DNA of 64,000 nucleotides. It comes from Pictodentalium vernedei (Eukaryota > Mollusca > Scaphopoda > Dentaliida > Dentaliidae). Below, in pieces: positions 1 to 11,074 of the stretch (position 1 is its first letter; each line of letters opens with the position of its first letter). Both the position numbers and the translations under genes were made by a program. Location of the stretch: positions 378,368,718-378,432,717 of the forward strand of contig CM062290.1 in assembly GCA_031216915.1 (NCBI GenBank). The letters run 5' to 3'. The notes beneath the pieces are model-generated. The model searched no databases. It was not told where the DNA came from and worked only from the letters and a program-made list of their open reading frames with translations.

Positions 1-42
1 CCTCTGTCTGTTTAGATTTGAGACCCTGATTCAGATTGAGGT

Positions 43-112
43 TCACAGAGGGTAAATTTAGTGATACTACCCTGCTGTGCAGGGTAGCATCACTAAATTC
101 ACCCTCTGGGGA
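43..112. repeat. Hairpin at window start
   Basis: AGAGGGTAAATTTAGTGATA and CTACCCTGC pair with GCAGGGTAG and CATCACTAAATTCACCCTCT. Isolated 70-bp palindrome. Confidence 0.75.
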
Positions 113-814
113 CCTCATTTGGCAGATGACAGTCTGCTTATTTTCTGGCTTGAATGTACCATCATTGTCAAAGGGGCTGACTAGCAAATAAAATTATTTC
201 TTTATGAAACGTCCTTCCGATGATCTTTCACAACGATAAAAGGGAACAAACACGTATTTTATTACATTTGTAAAACCACTTGTTTATTTTATCTCTACAG
301 CTTCAGAAACCTGAACCAATAGATGGTCCCAGCGAAAATGCACAGTTTGGAGGCGATATTGCATCACATCGAAAAATATGAAGAGGAATTGCAAGCAAAC
401 ATGTGGCCTGTGTTAAAAGTGTTCACCACTTCAGTTCGTATAACAAAACCAACCATTGTCACTAAACTGTTTCTCTCATGTCTCTGTTATGGTGAAGAAA
501 AAAAATCTCTCATTAAATACTTTAATACTAATTTACGACTGATGTATTCTTTCTTTGTCTATCCCTTGATAAAACAGATAAACGGCTAGCTACAAGCGCC
601 GGAAACAGAGGGAATGGATAGTGGGACAAGAGGATAGCACGTGCCACCTTTCACAAATGTACTCCAGTGGACTTTACTTTCCGAGAACTCTAACTGAAAA
701 ACCCCCGAATGTTCATTTCTAAGGGATTTTATGTGTACCAATGGCAATGGGGGAGGTTGGTCGATAAGCAGCAATACAAGCTATACAATCGGCAGGGTGA
801 GTTCTCAAGTTTTA

Positions 815-885
815 TATCGTCCCTCGTGTGCAACAAGGCGCCATCTGTAGTGCAAGAGTATTGTTGCACTGAAGGGAGGATATAT
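815..885. repeat. Short hairpin family H, diverged
   Basis: ATCGTCCCTCGTGTGCAACA, AGGCGCCATCTGTAGTGCAA and TTGCACTGAAGGGAGGATAT retain the family plan. Confidence 0.55.
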
Positions 886-889
886 ATAT

Positions 890-1285
890 ACAGAGACATG
901 ATTACCATTATATGGATGTACAAAATATGTATCTGAGTCCAGGCCCGGGTTCTTAGGACAGATCACGACGAGTCGAAGACGAGTCGTGATCTACCCGTAA
1001 AACCCGGAGCGAGACTCGGATACATATTTTGTACATCCACATAATGGTAGTAATCATTTTATCTTACAATATATTTGAGATAAGTCAAAAATGTAGACGA
1101 ATATATAACGAACTATTTATTCGTACGGATCAACAAAAAGAAAAAAAATGGAACTCACGCGAAAAGAACGTGCTTGTATCCGACCCCCTGATACAAACAT
1201 CTGTATCAGTGGGTCGGATACACGACAGTTGCGGAGTTAATATGGACGAAATACATGTTGATTGTAAGATAAAACATGTTGATTG
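890..1285. repeat. Hairpin-bearing repeat M6, first copy
   Basis: Hairpin ATGGATGTACAAAATATGTA / TACATATTTTGTACATCCAC with GAGTCGTGATCTACCC inside, followed by ATATAACGAACTATTTATTC and CCTGATACAAACATCTGTAT. The same order is at 12490-12865. Confidence 0.78.
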
Positions 1286-2067
1286 TATTGAACACTGATA
1301 ACACAAAATTTTATACACTATTTCCTTTATAAGAAGCCGTATTGAATACAAACTGTGTCAAATCGAGGACTGACTGGACTAAACCCCTGGCTTAGAGTGT
1401 CTGGTACGGAAAGATATCGAGGGTAAACATATGAAGAGTAACGATGAAGCAAAACCGTACTTGATAGGTACAGCGTAGATCACAAATATGGCTTGTCGAG
1501 GTGTATAGTCTAATCGGTTTCGTACAGTATGTGGACTTTTTCAGAGACATGTAATGACAAATGTGGCTCTGCTTTTTTGCCCTCAATTAGCGAATGCATG
1601 TTTTGGCGGATGCGTAGTACAGTGTATTTTGGTGGCTTCATTATGCTCTGTCAATCGCTTGTAAAGTGCATTTGGCAGGTGCATAAAGTCCTTTCAATCG
1701 TGACGTAGTTCCATTGTTCTTGAGTCGGTATTCTGCCTGGCATAAACTACATTTTGGCAGCTGTTGTGGTATTGATTTTAACCCTACACTTAGGACAGAT
1801 TGTGAGTGACAGTGTCAATATCACATCAAATCAACACGGCAATTGTTCACCCACTACACTGCAAAAAATATAGGTTCTCTTTAGAACCAAAACTGGTTCT
1901 AATCTTGTCCCTGAGATGGAACCAGTTCTATTTAAACAGTATTTATTTCAAATCAAATACATTTATAAAGATTAATATTAAATATTAACAGAATTAAACA
2001 TAAATTGAGGGGGTTTCAGCCGTAAGTTTAGAGCTTATACGAGGTAGACTCAAATCATTATTAAGCA
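1286..2067. other. No gene recognised
   Basis: AT-rich DNA with short frames only. A decayed half-copy of the palindrome at 2068 lies at 1865-1935. Confidence 0.5.
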
Positions 2068-2160
2068 AAGGAGATATGAACAGTTGGCATATCGAACCAG
2101 TTTTGGTTCTTTTCAGAACCAAAACCGGTTCGATATGCCAACTGTTCATATCTCCTTTGT
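2068..2160. repeat. 93-bp palindrome
   Basis: AAAGGAGATATGAACAGTTG ... TTGGTTCTTTTCAGAACCAA ... and back. TTCTCTTTAGAACCAAAACT at 1873 is a related half, so 1865-2160 may be one decayed element. Confidence 0.75.
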
Positions 2161-3071
2161 TTCAAAATGTTTGGCGACTGTGTTGATTAAGCTCCAAGTT
2201 TAGTGCTGAATCTACTTCAGTTCATGTAATATTCTGTTAAAATGGAATGCTAATCTTGGTAAACCATACATAATACAGTAATATTGCGTTTATGTTGAGC
2301 AGGGGTTAGAATGCAACAAGCGCCATTGCGTAAATGGTGGCAAAGCATTGAATATAGGATCTATATTTCAGAAATAAAATAATTTCATCAAATTTGCCGT
2401 CATGTTCGGGAGATTACTCCGTTCTGAGCGGCTTTCATTTTTGACTAATTTATAATCCGTTACGTTGAGTTCCGTACCAATGTGTATCGCGTCATGGGAA
2501 CGTAAAATTTAGCATCACGCTTATCCTTATTGTTAAATGAAAATTAGAAAATTGTTCGAGATACGCGTACGTGTTATAGGTCGATATATTACTTGACAAG
2601 TGGCCGCCTAGTTCCTAATCACGAGCCCATTTATAAAATCATCGTTTCATATCTTCCTTGGGTGGCAACAAGTAAAGATATGTTCCGCGTTTCACGTTGT
2701 TCTCTGTATTCAAGTGTAAATTATGCACAAAGAAAACAGAATCGTATCTTCCTTGGGTGGTAACAAGTGAAGATATATTCCGCGTTATTAACCGCAAAAT
2801 TTGTTCTCAGCTTTAGAATTATGAGCATTCATTTATTTATCAATATTATGAGCATTCATTCATTTATGGTAGTGATATGGAATGGAGACAATTCCAGCCT
2901 GAATTGCGCTATCATATATAAAATATATATAAATTTCGGTACATAAAATATTTAAAAAGTTCGGTACTGAGTTCACTAAATCGATCTGAGGCTAGGTTTA
3001 CCGAGGCCCAGGTCCATTTCAATGAACGAGGTTAAAAGATTTCATATCAAATTGTGACGAAGTTGAGATTC
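2161..3071. other. No gene recognised
   Basis: AT-rich. The only structure seen is the two-unit direct repeat at 2640-2795 and a short ATGAGCATTCATT repeat at 2820-2860. Confidence 0.5.
2640..2795 (+). repeat. Two-unit direct repeat
   Basis: ATCTTCCTTGGGTGGCAACA AGTAAAGATATGTTCCGCGT at ~2650 recurs with small changes at ~2744, a spacing of ~94 bp. Confidence 0.8.
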
Positions 3072-3805
3072 TTTTTATCATATGACTCGTCCGTTTTGTT
3101 CACTTTAAAACATTTGATATTTTGTTTTCATATTAATCAGTGATAAATAAAGCCTTCCGTCAATTTCATTGGTCAGTTTCAAAACTAGACAATTTGATTG
3201 GCTGAAAAAAATACAACTGGGCCACATTTTCATAATTTGCATAATTAGAGTTGGGAGCTTTCTTGGTCTATTTCAAAACTAGGCAATTTGATTGGCTGAA
3301 CAAAATACAACTGGGTCACATTTGCATAATTTCAGTAGGGAGAATTTACATTATCTGTCCTATTTAGGGTGAGTTATATTGTATTAATCTTTTACCTACA
3401 AGAAAAACGCCATTCATTTTTTTTATATTTTCACTTTTCGCTTCCAAAACATAGGTTATGACCCCTCATTGGAACGAGCTCGACGAGCTCGTTCCAATGA
3501 GGGGTCATAACCTATGTTTTGGAAGCAAAAAATGAAAATTTTTAGTTATACGAGGATGTTTTTCCCAGTGCCGTCTGCAACTCAAGTTAGGTGATGGGTT
3601 AGAAAGTCATACTAAGAGGCTAATTTGTGCGTGTGTGTCATATGATAAACAGAATATGAAATGAGTGTTTTTCTCATATAATATTTATGAAACTCGTCCG
3701 AATTTTCTGTTCGAGCTCGCCAGAGGTTCGCCAAAACGGAAAATTCTTAGACTCGTTTCATAAATATTATATGAGAAAAAAACTCATTCCATATCCTCTA
3801 TTTAT
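3072..3805. mobile_element. ~735-bp non-coding element with two hairpins
   Basis: From TTATCATATGACTCGTCCG to TTCCATATCCTCTATTTAT. It contains the hairpin GCTTCCAAAACATAGGTTAT and its inverse (3442-3527) and a second inverted repeat at 3640-3805. Copy at 59222-59970. Confidence 0.8.
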
Positions 3806-3889
3806 CACACACTGCGTAATTTCCCCTTGTAGCTAACGTAACGACTAAAGCTTGCCAGGGCTAATAACAAACATCGTCATCCAAATTCG

Positions 3890-4430
3890 ATTTTATAGAG
3901 AGTAATCGCTTGACTGGACTGGTTACGTGAAATAATTCCCGAGTGGTGAGGGACGTTGTACAAACACGAGTGCGCGAATGAGCACGAGTGTTTTACAATA
4001 TAGTCTGTCGCCTCGAATGAATTATTTCACGTAACCAGTCCAATCAAGCGATTACTCTGTTTATTACTTTTCATTATTAACGATAAATATATTATTTAAC
4101 CCTTTACCTAACGTAACAGCAAAAAACGGCCAGCCTGTTCTCAGAACTCGCAAATTAATTTTCATTATTTTTTCATTTTTTGAGGGGTCATAAGCTATGT
4201 CTTTGAGACAAAAAATGAAAATAATAGATATTCAAGAATTTTTTTTGCAAGTGTCGTCTGCTTTTCATGTTAGGTAAAGGGTTAAAAAAAGCAAAAAAAC
4301 AAAAAACAAAACAAAACAACAACAATGAAGTCCACATTACACCCAAGGCAAAGCGTCTTCGTTTGCGCGCACGGATACATGACACAATTGTTGATTGCAT
4401 AATTTACTTGTGAAGTTATCGTTTATAATC
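3890..4430. repeat. Large repeat, inverted relative to 26500-27185
   Basis: Hairpin GAGTAATCGCTTGACTGGAC / GTCCAATCAAGCGATTACTC, the deleted P1 MITE (4096-4285), then GCGTCTTCGTTTGCGCGCAC and ACTTGTGAAGTTATCG. Confidence 0.8.
4096..4285. mobile_element. piggyBac-like MITE (P1), internally deleted
   Basis: TTAA ends and both termini are present, but one arm of the central hairpin is missing: the sequence jumps from CATTTTTTG to AGGGGTCATAAGC. Confidence 0.8.
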
Positions 4431-4829
4431 AAACCCGGAAATCCAAGTAAATCACTCTTTGGAAAGTAATAATTTAAATTTATACCTGAAAAACATAGCT
4501 TATGAAGCCCTCACTGACTGGAGGGTAATACGCTTGGTTTTTGAGATAAAAATGAGATATTAGTCATTCAGTGTTTCTGCAATTTGTAATAGGTACGCAG
4601 TTAATAAAAATAAGAGAAGATTAATTCATTTCTACTTCGGAGACCAACTCACGCGCAACGTTACCACGTTGACGTCATTCCCGTATTAGTCATATTCTGA
4701 AACAATTTTCCATAATGAATTATTTAACGGTGATTATGCGATAAAATAGTTTTTCCCACATTGATGGTATTCTAGGGGGCAGGCGTTCTCGACAGTGCAA
4801 AAAATATATACAACTCACTGTGCGGTAAC

Positions 4830-5000
4830 TGTCAGACACATATAGCGTCGAACGGGAATCTGTACGTGTGTTGTGATTTGTCAAGACAACACGACTATAA
4901 ACTGAAACCTACCAGGTTATGTCAAATCTCTTTCTTTGGAATGAGATGAGTCAAGTTTCTTGTTATATGGAATTTTGCCTCAACCACAAAACCTTTGAAA
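4830..5000. repeat. Unnamed repeat, empty site of the hAT-like element
   Basis: CATATAGCGTCGAACGGGAA, TTTGGAATGAGATGAGTCAA and GTTTCTTGTTATATGGAAT match 40460-40582 plus 41210-41225, where the hAT-like element interrupts it. Confidence 0.65.
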
Positions 5001-5042
5001 ATATAGAAAAGAATAAAATATCCTATAGCTAATGTAGCACTA

Positions 5043-5347
5043 CGGTTAAAACTATAGAAGTCCTGTCATGAAATGCGCGCAAATAGCGCGTCGACCTACG
5101 CAGTAATCTGCGCGTTATAACCATGGTAAGGCTATCATATGTCCTGCGCACAAGCAATTTTTCAGCCAATGGACCTCCGGGTAACCCGGAGGTCCATTGG
5201 CAGGAACATTGCTTGTGCTTGCTATGCCTAACCACAAGAATCTGCCGTGCTTTGGATACCATTCGATACGGAAATGGCGCGCAATTCCAACGCGCAATTA
5301 AGCCAAGATAAGCGCAGAGTTCGTGACAGGACGTCTAGTTTTAACTG
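5043..5347. mobile_element. Tc1-like MITE (family M4)
   Basis: TA target with ends related to CAGTTAAAACTAGAAGTCCTG and its inverse. Next come GCGCGC-rich arms and the core hairpin CAATGGACCTCCGGGTAACC, shared with family M3. Confidence 0.8.
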
Positions 5348-5580
5348 TAATAATAAAGTTCGAAAAAAACCAACTTCTAACAAATCATAAAAGAATTTCT
5401 GAAAAACTTTGCTTCTCAAACGGGTTAAATTCTTGCAATTCAAACAAATCTGCATCTATATTTATCCAATTGTTGGTTACGTTGTCTAGTCTTCTGATTC
5501 CCAAGATAGAAAAAATACGTGGAAATAGAGATGATTAATATACTCCACCGCGTTTCGCAGAACAATGGGGAAGTTTTGTT

Positions 5581-5735
5581 TTAACCCTTTACCCAACGTA
5601 ACGACCAAAACCGGCCAGCGCCATTCACAAAAACGCCAATTAATTTTCATTATTTTTTTCATTTTTTTGTCTCAAAACATAGGTTATGACCCCTCTTTGG
5701 GTCGAGCTCGTTGATTGGAACGACCCCATTTGATT
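5581..5735. mobile_element. piggyBac-like MITE (P1), right half missing
   Basis: TTAACCCTTTACCCAACGTA through GGTTATGACCCCTC and a damaged centre (GGGTCGAGCTCGTTGATTGG), then no second arm. Confidence 0.75.
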
Positions 5736-5924
5736 GGGTTGATATTTAACAAAACTGATTTCAGAGTGCAGCAAGTGCTTGATTATTTGTTTATTTATTG
5801 GGAGTTAACGACACTACATCCGTAGACATGACCGTGCTGTTCCGGGATAAACGTTCGCGCTTCCGCCGCCTTGTTTTTTCCGTGGATCGATTTTAAAAAT
5901 GTTTGAAAATTTCATTTTCTCCGT

Positions 5925-6283
5925 CACCAACCGTAAGTGACCGTAGAAAACCGTAGACACACGGGACACAATTGTAGCATATCCGTAGCCTATCGGGCAT
6001 TAACCATGGTCAGGAATGGGGTCCCGGTTGACCACGGAAAGCACCGGATAGACTACGGATATGCTATGGTTGTGTCCCGGTGAGAGAAGGTGGTCAGATT
6101 GGCCAAATATATAATTTTGACCAAACCAAACCGTGGGAGATCGTGACATAACCGTAGAGAGCGCAGAAGAACCGTTGCAGAGCCGTAACATATCTGTAAC
6201 ACCATCGCATGACCTTGAACTAACCGGGACAGACCGTAGGACAACCGTGGCTTGGCCGTAGCATAACCGTGGGACAATAATAA
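5925..6283. repeat. Degenerate 10-11 bp periodic array, left part
   Basis: ACCGTAG-type words recur at 10-11 base steps: ACCGTAAGTG ACCGTAGAAA, ACCGTAGACA and so on, and later AACCGTGGCTTGGCCGTAGC and ATAACCGTGGG. Copies differ strongly but keep the phase over ~350 bp. There is no coding explanation. Confidence 0.75.
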
Positions 6284-6395
6284 TATATAATAATAATAGC
6301 ACTTCTATAGCGCTCTATCCCCACTGAAAAGGTAGGCTCAAAGCGCTTCATAAAATAAGTAACGAGCTGCAGACTGAAAAATGAAAAGAAACAAA

Positions 6396-6746
6396 TTATG
6401 TTTTTAAGTGCCAAATAAGGTCTATAAATAGGGATGTTTTCAGGCACGTTTTAAAACCCTGAACGGATGTACTGTGTCGAATATGGAACGGTAGACTGTT
6501 CCAGATTTCAGGTGCCTGAAAACAGAAGGCCCGTTGTCCCCAGTGTTTTAAGGTCATTTTTGGACAGGTAAGAATTCTGTTATCAGCACTAGAGCGCAGG
6601 GAGCGTGTTGGTGTGTATGCTTTAAGGTGTGTAGAGAGGTAGCCTGGGAGATTATCATTGATGTATTTAAATACTAAAAGGGCAATTTTGTATTCGATTC
6701 TAGCCTTCACTGGGAGCCAGTGGAGCTTTTTCAGCAAAGGTGTCAC
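6396..6746 (-). pseudogene. LINE ORF2 C-terminal domain
   Basis: A 116-residue frame with LHWLPVKARIEYKIALLVFK, PGYLSTHLKAYTPTRSLRSS, GQRAFCFQAPEIWNSLP and FKTCLKTSLF. This is the characteristic C-terminus after the RT in CR1/L2/Rex1-like LINEs. A stop or frameshift at ~6760 separates it from the RT frame. A short degraded relative of this domain is seen at 23423-23690, and a 3'-end fragment at 43046-43285. Confidence 0.85.
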
Positions 6747-6772
6747 ATCGTATCTTTTGGCCTTACGGAATA

Positions 6773-8103
6773 TTAGTTTTGAATCTTTTGAGATCGGTTG
6801 AGCTGCTTCAATGTCAAGCCAGCTAACAAAGAGTTACAATAATCAAGTTTAGATAAGACAAAACAACAGACAAGTTGTGCAGTTGTCTTTTCTGTTAAAA
6901 GATGACGAACGGCACTTATTCTCATAAGCTCTAGATACGATGAGCGACAGATGTGTCCAACTTGCTCATTCATTGTTAAGCCAGAGTCAATATGAACCCC
7001 GAGGTTCTTAACACAGTTTCTGAAAGGGATGACTGAATTACCGACTTCCCCGTGGGAACCCCGGGAAGTAAGCAGCACTTGTTTACTGTGGTAAACCAGT
7101 TCCGCTTTACTAGTAAAATAAGACACAGTCCCCAATGCTTGGGGTGAAAGTCCTCTAAAATGGGCAACATGCTGATCAACGATTGACTAAATTTGACTTC
7201 ATCTCCATGTTGTGTCACGATTAGCCATGGTGCATAAATATGTGACGTTAACCACCAACAAACAAACAAACAAGAATTACTGACTGCCTAGTGATGGTTA
7301 AGAAGTGGGGTGACTTTTGCATGTGTGCCTATCAATGCGGATTCTGTCTTGTCGTCATTTAATTTCAATCTATTTCTAATCATCCATTGTTTAACAGATT
7401 TGGTGCAATTTTCAACAGCTTGCAGTGATTCATCAAAATTGTCAGGCACTGAAGGTTTCAAAAGCTGGGGGTCATCAGCATATTTGTGATGGTCACAGCC
7501 ATTTTGGTTGATTATTGGTGAGGGGGGTTGGGTATACAGTGTAAAGAGCACAGGGTCAAGGACAGAGCCTTGTAGGACACCGAATTTGAGTTTCTGCGGG
7601 TGAGAGAGCAAGCCTCCTGTACTGACAGTCTGATATCGTTCAGTCAAATATGATGAAAACCACACGAGGGCATTACCCGTGATACCAAAAGTGGTCTGAA
7701 GTCTCTCAAGAAGTATTTGATGATCAATTGTGTCAAATGCTGCAGATAGGTCTAATAGTGTCAACACCGTTACTTTGCCTTTGTCTGCGTGGCTAAGTGA
7801 GGAATTTGTGATGTGAAAAAGAGCAGTTTCAGTGCTATGGTTCTCACGGTAAGCAGACTGAAATATATCGAGGAGAGAATTATTTGTGAGTTGCTCTTTT
7901 AACTGAGTCAAGATGGTTTTCTCAAGAATTTTCGATAAGAACGGCAAATTTGAAACCGGTCTGTAATTCTTTAGAATATTTTCATCAAGAGTTGATTTTT
8001 TAAGAAGAGGTGTTACAACTGCTTGTTTGAACTCAGAAGGCACCGATCCAGACAGGAGTGAAACATTTATGATTTTGGTTATAATAGGTACCAACTCGAG
8101 CAA
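6773..8103 (-). pseudogene. LINE reverse transcriptase domain
   Basis: The frame 8103-7288 shows NYRPVSNLPFLSKILEK, SAYRENHSTETALFHI, LDLSAAFDTIDHQIL (motif A, catalytic Asp), GVLQGSVLDPVLF (usual GVPQGSVLGPVLF, two changes) and YADD (catalytic pair). After ~7288 a foreign repeat interrupts it. Coding resumes at ~7055 with NSVIPFRNCVKNLGVHIDSG and runs to LDYCNSLLAGLTLKQLNRSQ. In the living family this enzyme copies the element RNA at the nicked target. The insertion and the altered GVPQGSVLGP box make this a pseudogene. Confidence 0.9.
7055..7275 (-). mobile_element. Composite repeat inserted in the LINE RT
   Basis: On the - strand it begins with a SINE-like tail (TTGGTGGTTAACGTCACAT, ATGGCTAATCGTGAC). 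It then carries TTTTAGAGGACTTTCACC..., TTTTACTAGTAAAGCGGAAC and CAAGTGCTGCTTACTTCCC. The same order occurs at 11075-11280 (+), and partial copies lie at 16565-16665 and 26270-26390. It is a repeat family of unclear class that shares only its first part with the local SINEs. Confidence 0.6.
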
Positions 8104-8168
8104 AGAAGATTTCAGTAAACTAGTGGGAATTGGATCTAGGATACAACTTTTGGATGGTGACTTTGTTA

Positions 8169-8740
8169 TTAATTTACGAATGAAGTCATCAGCAACAGGT
8201 CTGAAGGTGGACAGTTCATCTCCATCGAATAGGGTATGTGATGTTCAATAGGACTGTCAGTCATTTCATTGCGCAGACTTTCAATTTTCTGTATGAAGAA
8301 ATTTGAGAAAATGTCTGGTTGTTGAGATTCAAGTACATTATTCGGCAATTTAGATGTTTTACTTCTGCCAAGCATTTCGTTAGTCATTAAGAAAAACTGT
8401 TTTGATGAATTACATTCCTCTAGTTTGTCAGAGAAATATTGTTTTTTTGATTTTACATACATTTTTCAAGATGGTTACGTTTGTTGACAAAACATTCACG
8501 GTGAACTGTTCGGCCACTAGATCGCCAGAGCCTTTCTGCCTTCCTGAGGGACCGTTTTTCACACCTTATGTCATCATTTATCCAGGGTGCTGGTGGTCGA
8601 GATGTAACTATGCGAGTTTTCAGTGGCGCATGTTTATCGAGAGCAGATTTTAACAGTTCATCAAAGCGTGCAAGCAGCTGGTTTTCTGGATACTGCACTA
8701 GCGATTGGGTGACATTTTTCATGTCGGCTTCCCATTCCAA
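8169..8740 (-). pseudogene. LINE linker between endonuclease and RT
   Basis: Two overlapping reading frames (8740-8453 and 8462-8169) give the region that follows the endonuclease in CR1/L2-type ORF2, including PAPWINDDIRCEKRSLRKAE (the common P-W-x-N-D-x-I-R ... R ... E-R pattern). A frameshift at ~8455 separates the pieces. It has no known enzymatic role by itself and is listed as part of the dead LINE. Confidence 0.75.
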
Positions 8741-8792
8741 TGAGTTGATACCATTTATATTCCTACTTGTTATTTTGAGCGTGGTGGTTTCT

Positions 8793-9043
8793 TTAACCCT
8801 TTACCTAACATGAAAAGCAGACGACACTTGCAAAAAAAATTCTTGAATAACTAATTTTTTTCATTTTTTGTCTCAAAAACATAGGTTATGACCCCTCGTT
8901 GGAACGAGCTCGACGAGCTCGTTCCAACGAGGGGTATTAACCTATGTTTTTGAGACAAAAAATGAAAATATTTTGAAAATTAATTGGCGATTTTTGAGAA
9001 TAGCGCTGGCCGGTTTTGGCCGTTACGTTGGGTAAAGGGTTAA
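8793..9043. mobile_element. piggyBac-like MITE (family P1), full copy in LINE
   Basis: TTAA at both ends, then CCCTTTACCTAACATGAAAA ... CGTTACGTTGGGTAAAGGG. The centre is a perfect hairpin around AACGAGCTCGACGAGCTCGTT. TTAA target duplication and termini starting CCC fit the piggyBac superfamily. No coding capacity. It interrupts the LINE endonuclease/linker junction. Confidence 0.85.
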
Positions 9044-9838
9044 GGAAACATCACAGAAGATTGCCTTATGGTCTGAAAGAGCAGTGTCCACTACCGAGAC
9101 ATCATTAATGAAGTCTGATTCTTCCCTGACTAAAATCCAGTCTAGAATGTGTCCATGTTTATGCGTAGAATTATGGACAAGTTGTTTAAGGCTGTAGTCT
9201 CTGAGCAAAGAAATTATGCTTTTGACATTTGGGTTGTTTGCCACATCACAGTGAAAATTAAAATCACCAACAATAAGTATTTCATTTTTGTGATTGTTTA
9301 TGGAATGGAGAAATTCTGGAAATTCATTTATGAACATTCTGTTTGTCAATTTGTTTTGTTTGCTCGGAGGTGGTCGATAAAGACAAGTGATTGTTGAAGA
9401 GATATCCTTGTGGCTGACGCCAATCTCAACTGCTTCGAATGTGGTATACGACAAACATTTTTTTATTAAGTGTTTATCAAGTGACCTTTTGGCAATGATG
9501 GCTATGCCACCGCCCCTCCTATCCTTGCGTGGAAATAACTTGATTGTGTGACAACTGGGGGTCATTTCAGCAATATAAGACTCATCCCCTTCGTGCCGTA
9601 GCCATGTATCCGTGATAAGGCATAGGTCAATGTCATTGTCTTCAATCACGTCACGAATCTCATGTGTTTTCTGTCTGCAGGACTGAGCATTAAAGTATGC
9701 GAGGTGGAATTTTAGGGACGGATAACTTTCTGTTTGCTTTGTTGTCTTTATTTGAATCAATGCTGATTTTGTTGTTGTTGTATGAGCTTTACTTTGTGGT
9801 GTTCCAATTTGGTGTAAGAGTCTGGATGGTATTGGCAC
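9023..9838 (-). pseudogene. LINE endonuclease domain (APE type)
   Basis: An ORF of 271 codons. Visible apurinic-endonuclease motifs are FNAQSCRQK, LCLITDTWL (usual ETWL, here DTWL), YRPP, GDFNFH, LDWILV and SDHKAIF. In the family this domain nicks target DNA to prime reverse transcription. The last residues before the stop come from the MITE inserted at 9043, which cuts the polyprotein between endonuclease and linker. The E-to-D change at a catalytic position and the MITE insertion imply this copy is inactive. Confidence 0.85.
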
Positions 9839-9840
9839 TG

Positions 9841-9965
9841 GACAACCGCCACATAACCGTAATAATCCTTGGCGAATCCTTGGTACTTCCTTATCACAAC
9901 CTTAGTACATCCTTAGCGCTTTCTAGTAGTCGCCGCAGTCACAACCTTGTGCCACCGTAGAAATT
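9841..9965. repeat. Degenerate 11-bp periodic array, right part
   Basis: Five consecutive 11-mers begin CCTT: CCTTGGCGAAT, CCTTGGTACTT, CCTTATCACAA, CCTTAGTACAT, CCTTAGCGCTT. They are preceded by AACCGCCACAT and AACCGTAATAA. The other side of the LINE has the same kind of repeat. Confidence 0.75.
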
Positions 9966-10029
9966 GTACACAGCAGCCAAAACACGCCGGTTTTACCACG
10001 GTTCAAAATCGTAGCAATCCGGGACCCAA

Positions 10030-10190
10030 ACCGTGAATGTGAGAACACCGCAGAACTCCACACAAGCTGGGTTAGCATTGGTTGAAAACAAGTGCGCCAT
10101 CGACGTGGAGTACGCCTTAGTACACGGCGCCACCGTGCCCCCAGTTGGGAAATCGTTGTCTTGGCCAAGGTAACAACGTAGTTACCCCTG
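10030..10190 (-). mobile_element. Old SINE body fragment
   Basis: AGAACTCCACACAAGCTGGG, AACAAGTGCGCCATCGACGT and TACGCCTTAGTACACGGCGC match the SINE body. Head and tail not recognisable. It lies beside the 11-bp array. Confidence 0.65.
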
Positions 10191-10335
10191 GCGAACCGTG
10201 TACATTTCGGTTTGAATTCCAATTCCGTGACCACTGAGCCAGCGTGCTCCCTGCTGCTTGATGAATACATTAAATAAGTCTGTTCACAAGAAAGAAAATG
10301 GGCTAGATAGATGCAATGCTTTTATTCAGGAGGCT

Positions 10336-10420
10336 TGGACAATTCGTCGTCTGAGTGCTAGAATGTCCTATGTCCCCTAGGGGACATAGGACATTCCAGC
10401 ACCCAGGCGACGAATTATAA
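10336..10420. repeat. Palindrome around CCCCTAGGGG
   Basis: ATTCGTCGTCTGAGTGCTAG, AATGTCCTATGTCCCCTAGG and the inverse arm. Class unknown. Confidence 0.75.
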
Positions 10421-10517
10421 AGCGCCGAAAAGAAACACATACCGTGAACATGTTCAAATTTATGAAAGTCTTCGGCAACCTGCTTTTACAGAAAGGAACA
10501 TGGCGTATATCAATCAT

Positions 10518-10882
10518 TTATTTATTTATTTATTTATGTATTGATGTTTAAGGTCACATATTTATGCACAATGGCTAATCATGACCGTGAGAGTTTTACG
10601 GGTGGAGGAAGCCGGAGTACCCGGAGAGAACCACCGAGCAACGACGAGCAGCTGCCAGCTCCCCAACATCGTAACTCTGCACTGCAGCACAGGCAGGGTT
10701 GAAGACATGCGTACCATCGACGTGCAGTACGCCTTAGTACACGGCGTCATCGTGCCCCCACATGGGCAATGGGGGTGAAGTGTCTTGCCCAAGGACACAA
10801 CGCGGTTGCCGCAGGTGGGATTCGAACCGAGGACCTCTCGGCTTGCAGCCTGCACCTCTACCTACTGAGCCACCGCGCCCCC
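10518..10882 (-). mobile_element. SINE with tRNA-like head (type T1)
   Basis: Flanked by ATATCAATCAT on both sides. On the - strand: GGGGCGCGGTGGCTCAGTAG (A-box-like), GGTTCGAATCC (B box), then the shared body (GCGTTGTGTCCTTGGGCAAG ...) and a tail of (AAAT)n. Confidence 0.9.
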
Positions 10883-11074
10883 ATATCAATCATAAAGTAA
10901 AACATAAACTATGCACACAAGAAAACAGTTAAATGCGTCATAAATGGAGCTTTCATTTATTCGCTCCCTTCTATTTTCAGATCGTGAGATCACCACCTAA
11001 TTTTAACAGTTTTATTTCAACAACAGTATTTGATTAAGAAATTGGGCGTTATCGTATAAATAAAAGTATACTAT

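Larger units (their letters stand above)
6283..9840 (-). mobile_element. CR1/L2-like non-LTR retrotransposon, decayed, near full length
   Basis: On the - strand the order is endonuclease (9838-9023), linker (8740-8230), reverse transcriptase (8103-6773), C-terminal domain (6746-6396), and a 3' end with an (AATA)-type tail near 6283-6300. It is interrupted by a MITE (8793-9043) and by a ~215-bp composite repeat (~7055-7275). Frameshifts and stops break the ORF. Both flanks carry the same degenerate 11-bp array, so the element landed inside it. Confidence 0.88.

Noticed and set aside
301..381. Possible upstream astacin propeptide exon (frame with NAQFGGDIASHRKI after a good acceptor at 300)
   Set aside because: The frame stops at once (TGA) and no GT donor in the needed phase is visible. 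FGGDI is only a short resemblance.
6000..6302. 100-residue - strand frame in the periodic array
   Set aside because: It results from the 10-11 bp repeat. No known motif, no supporting context.
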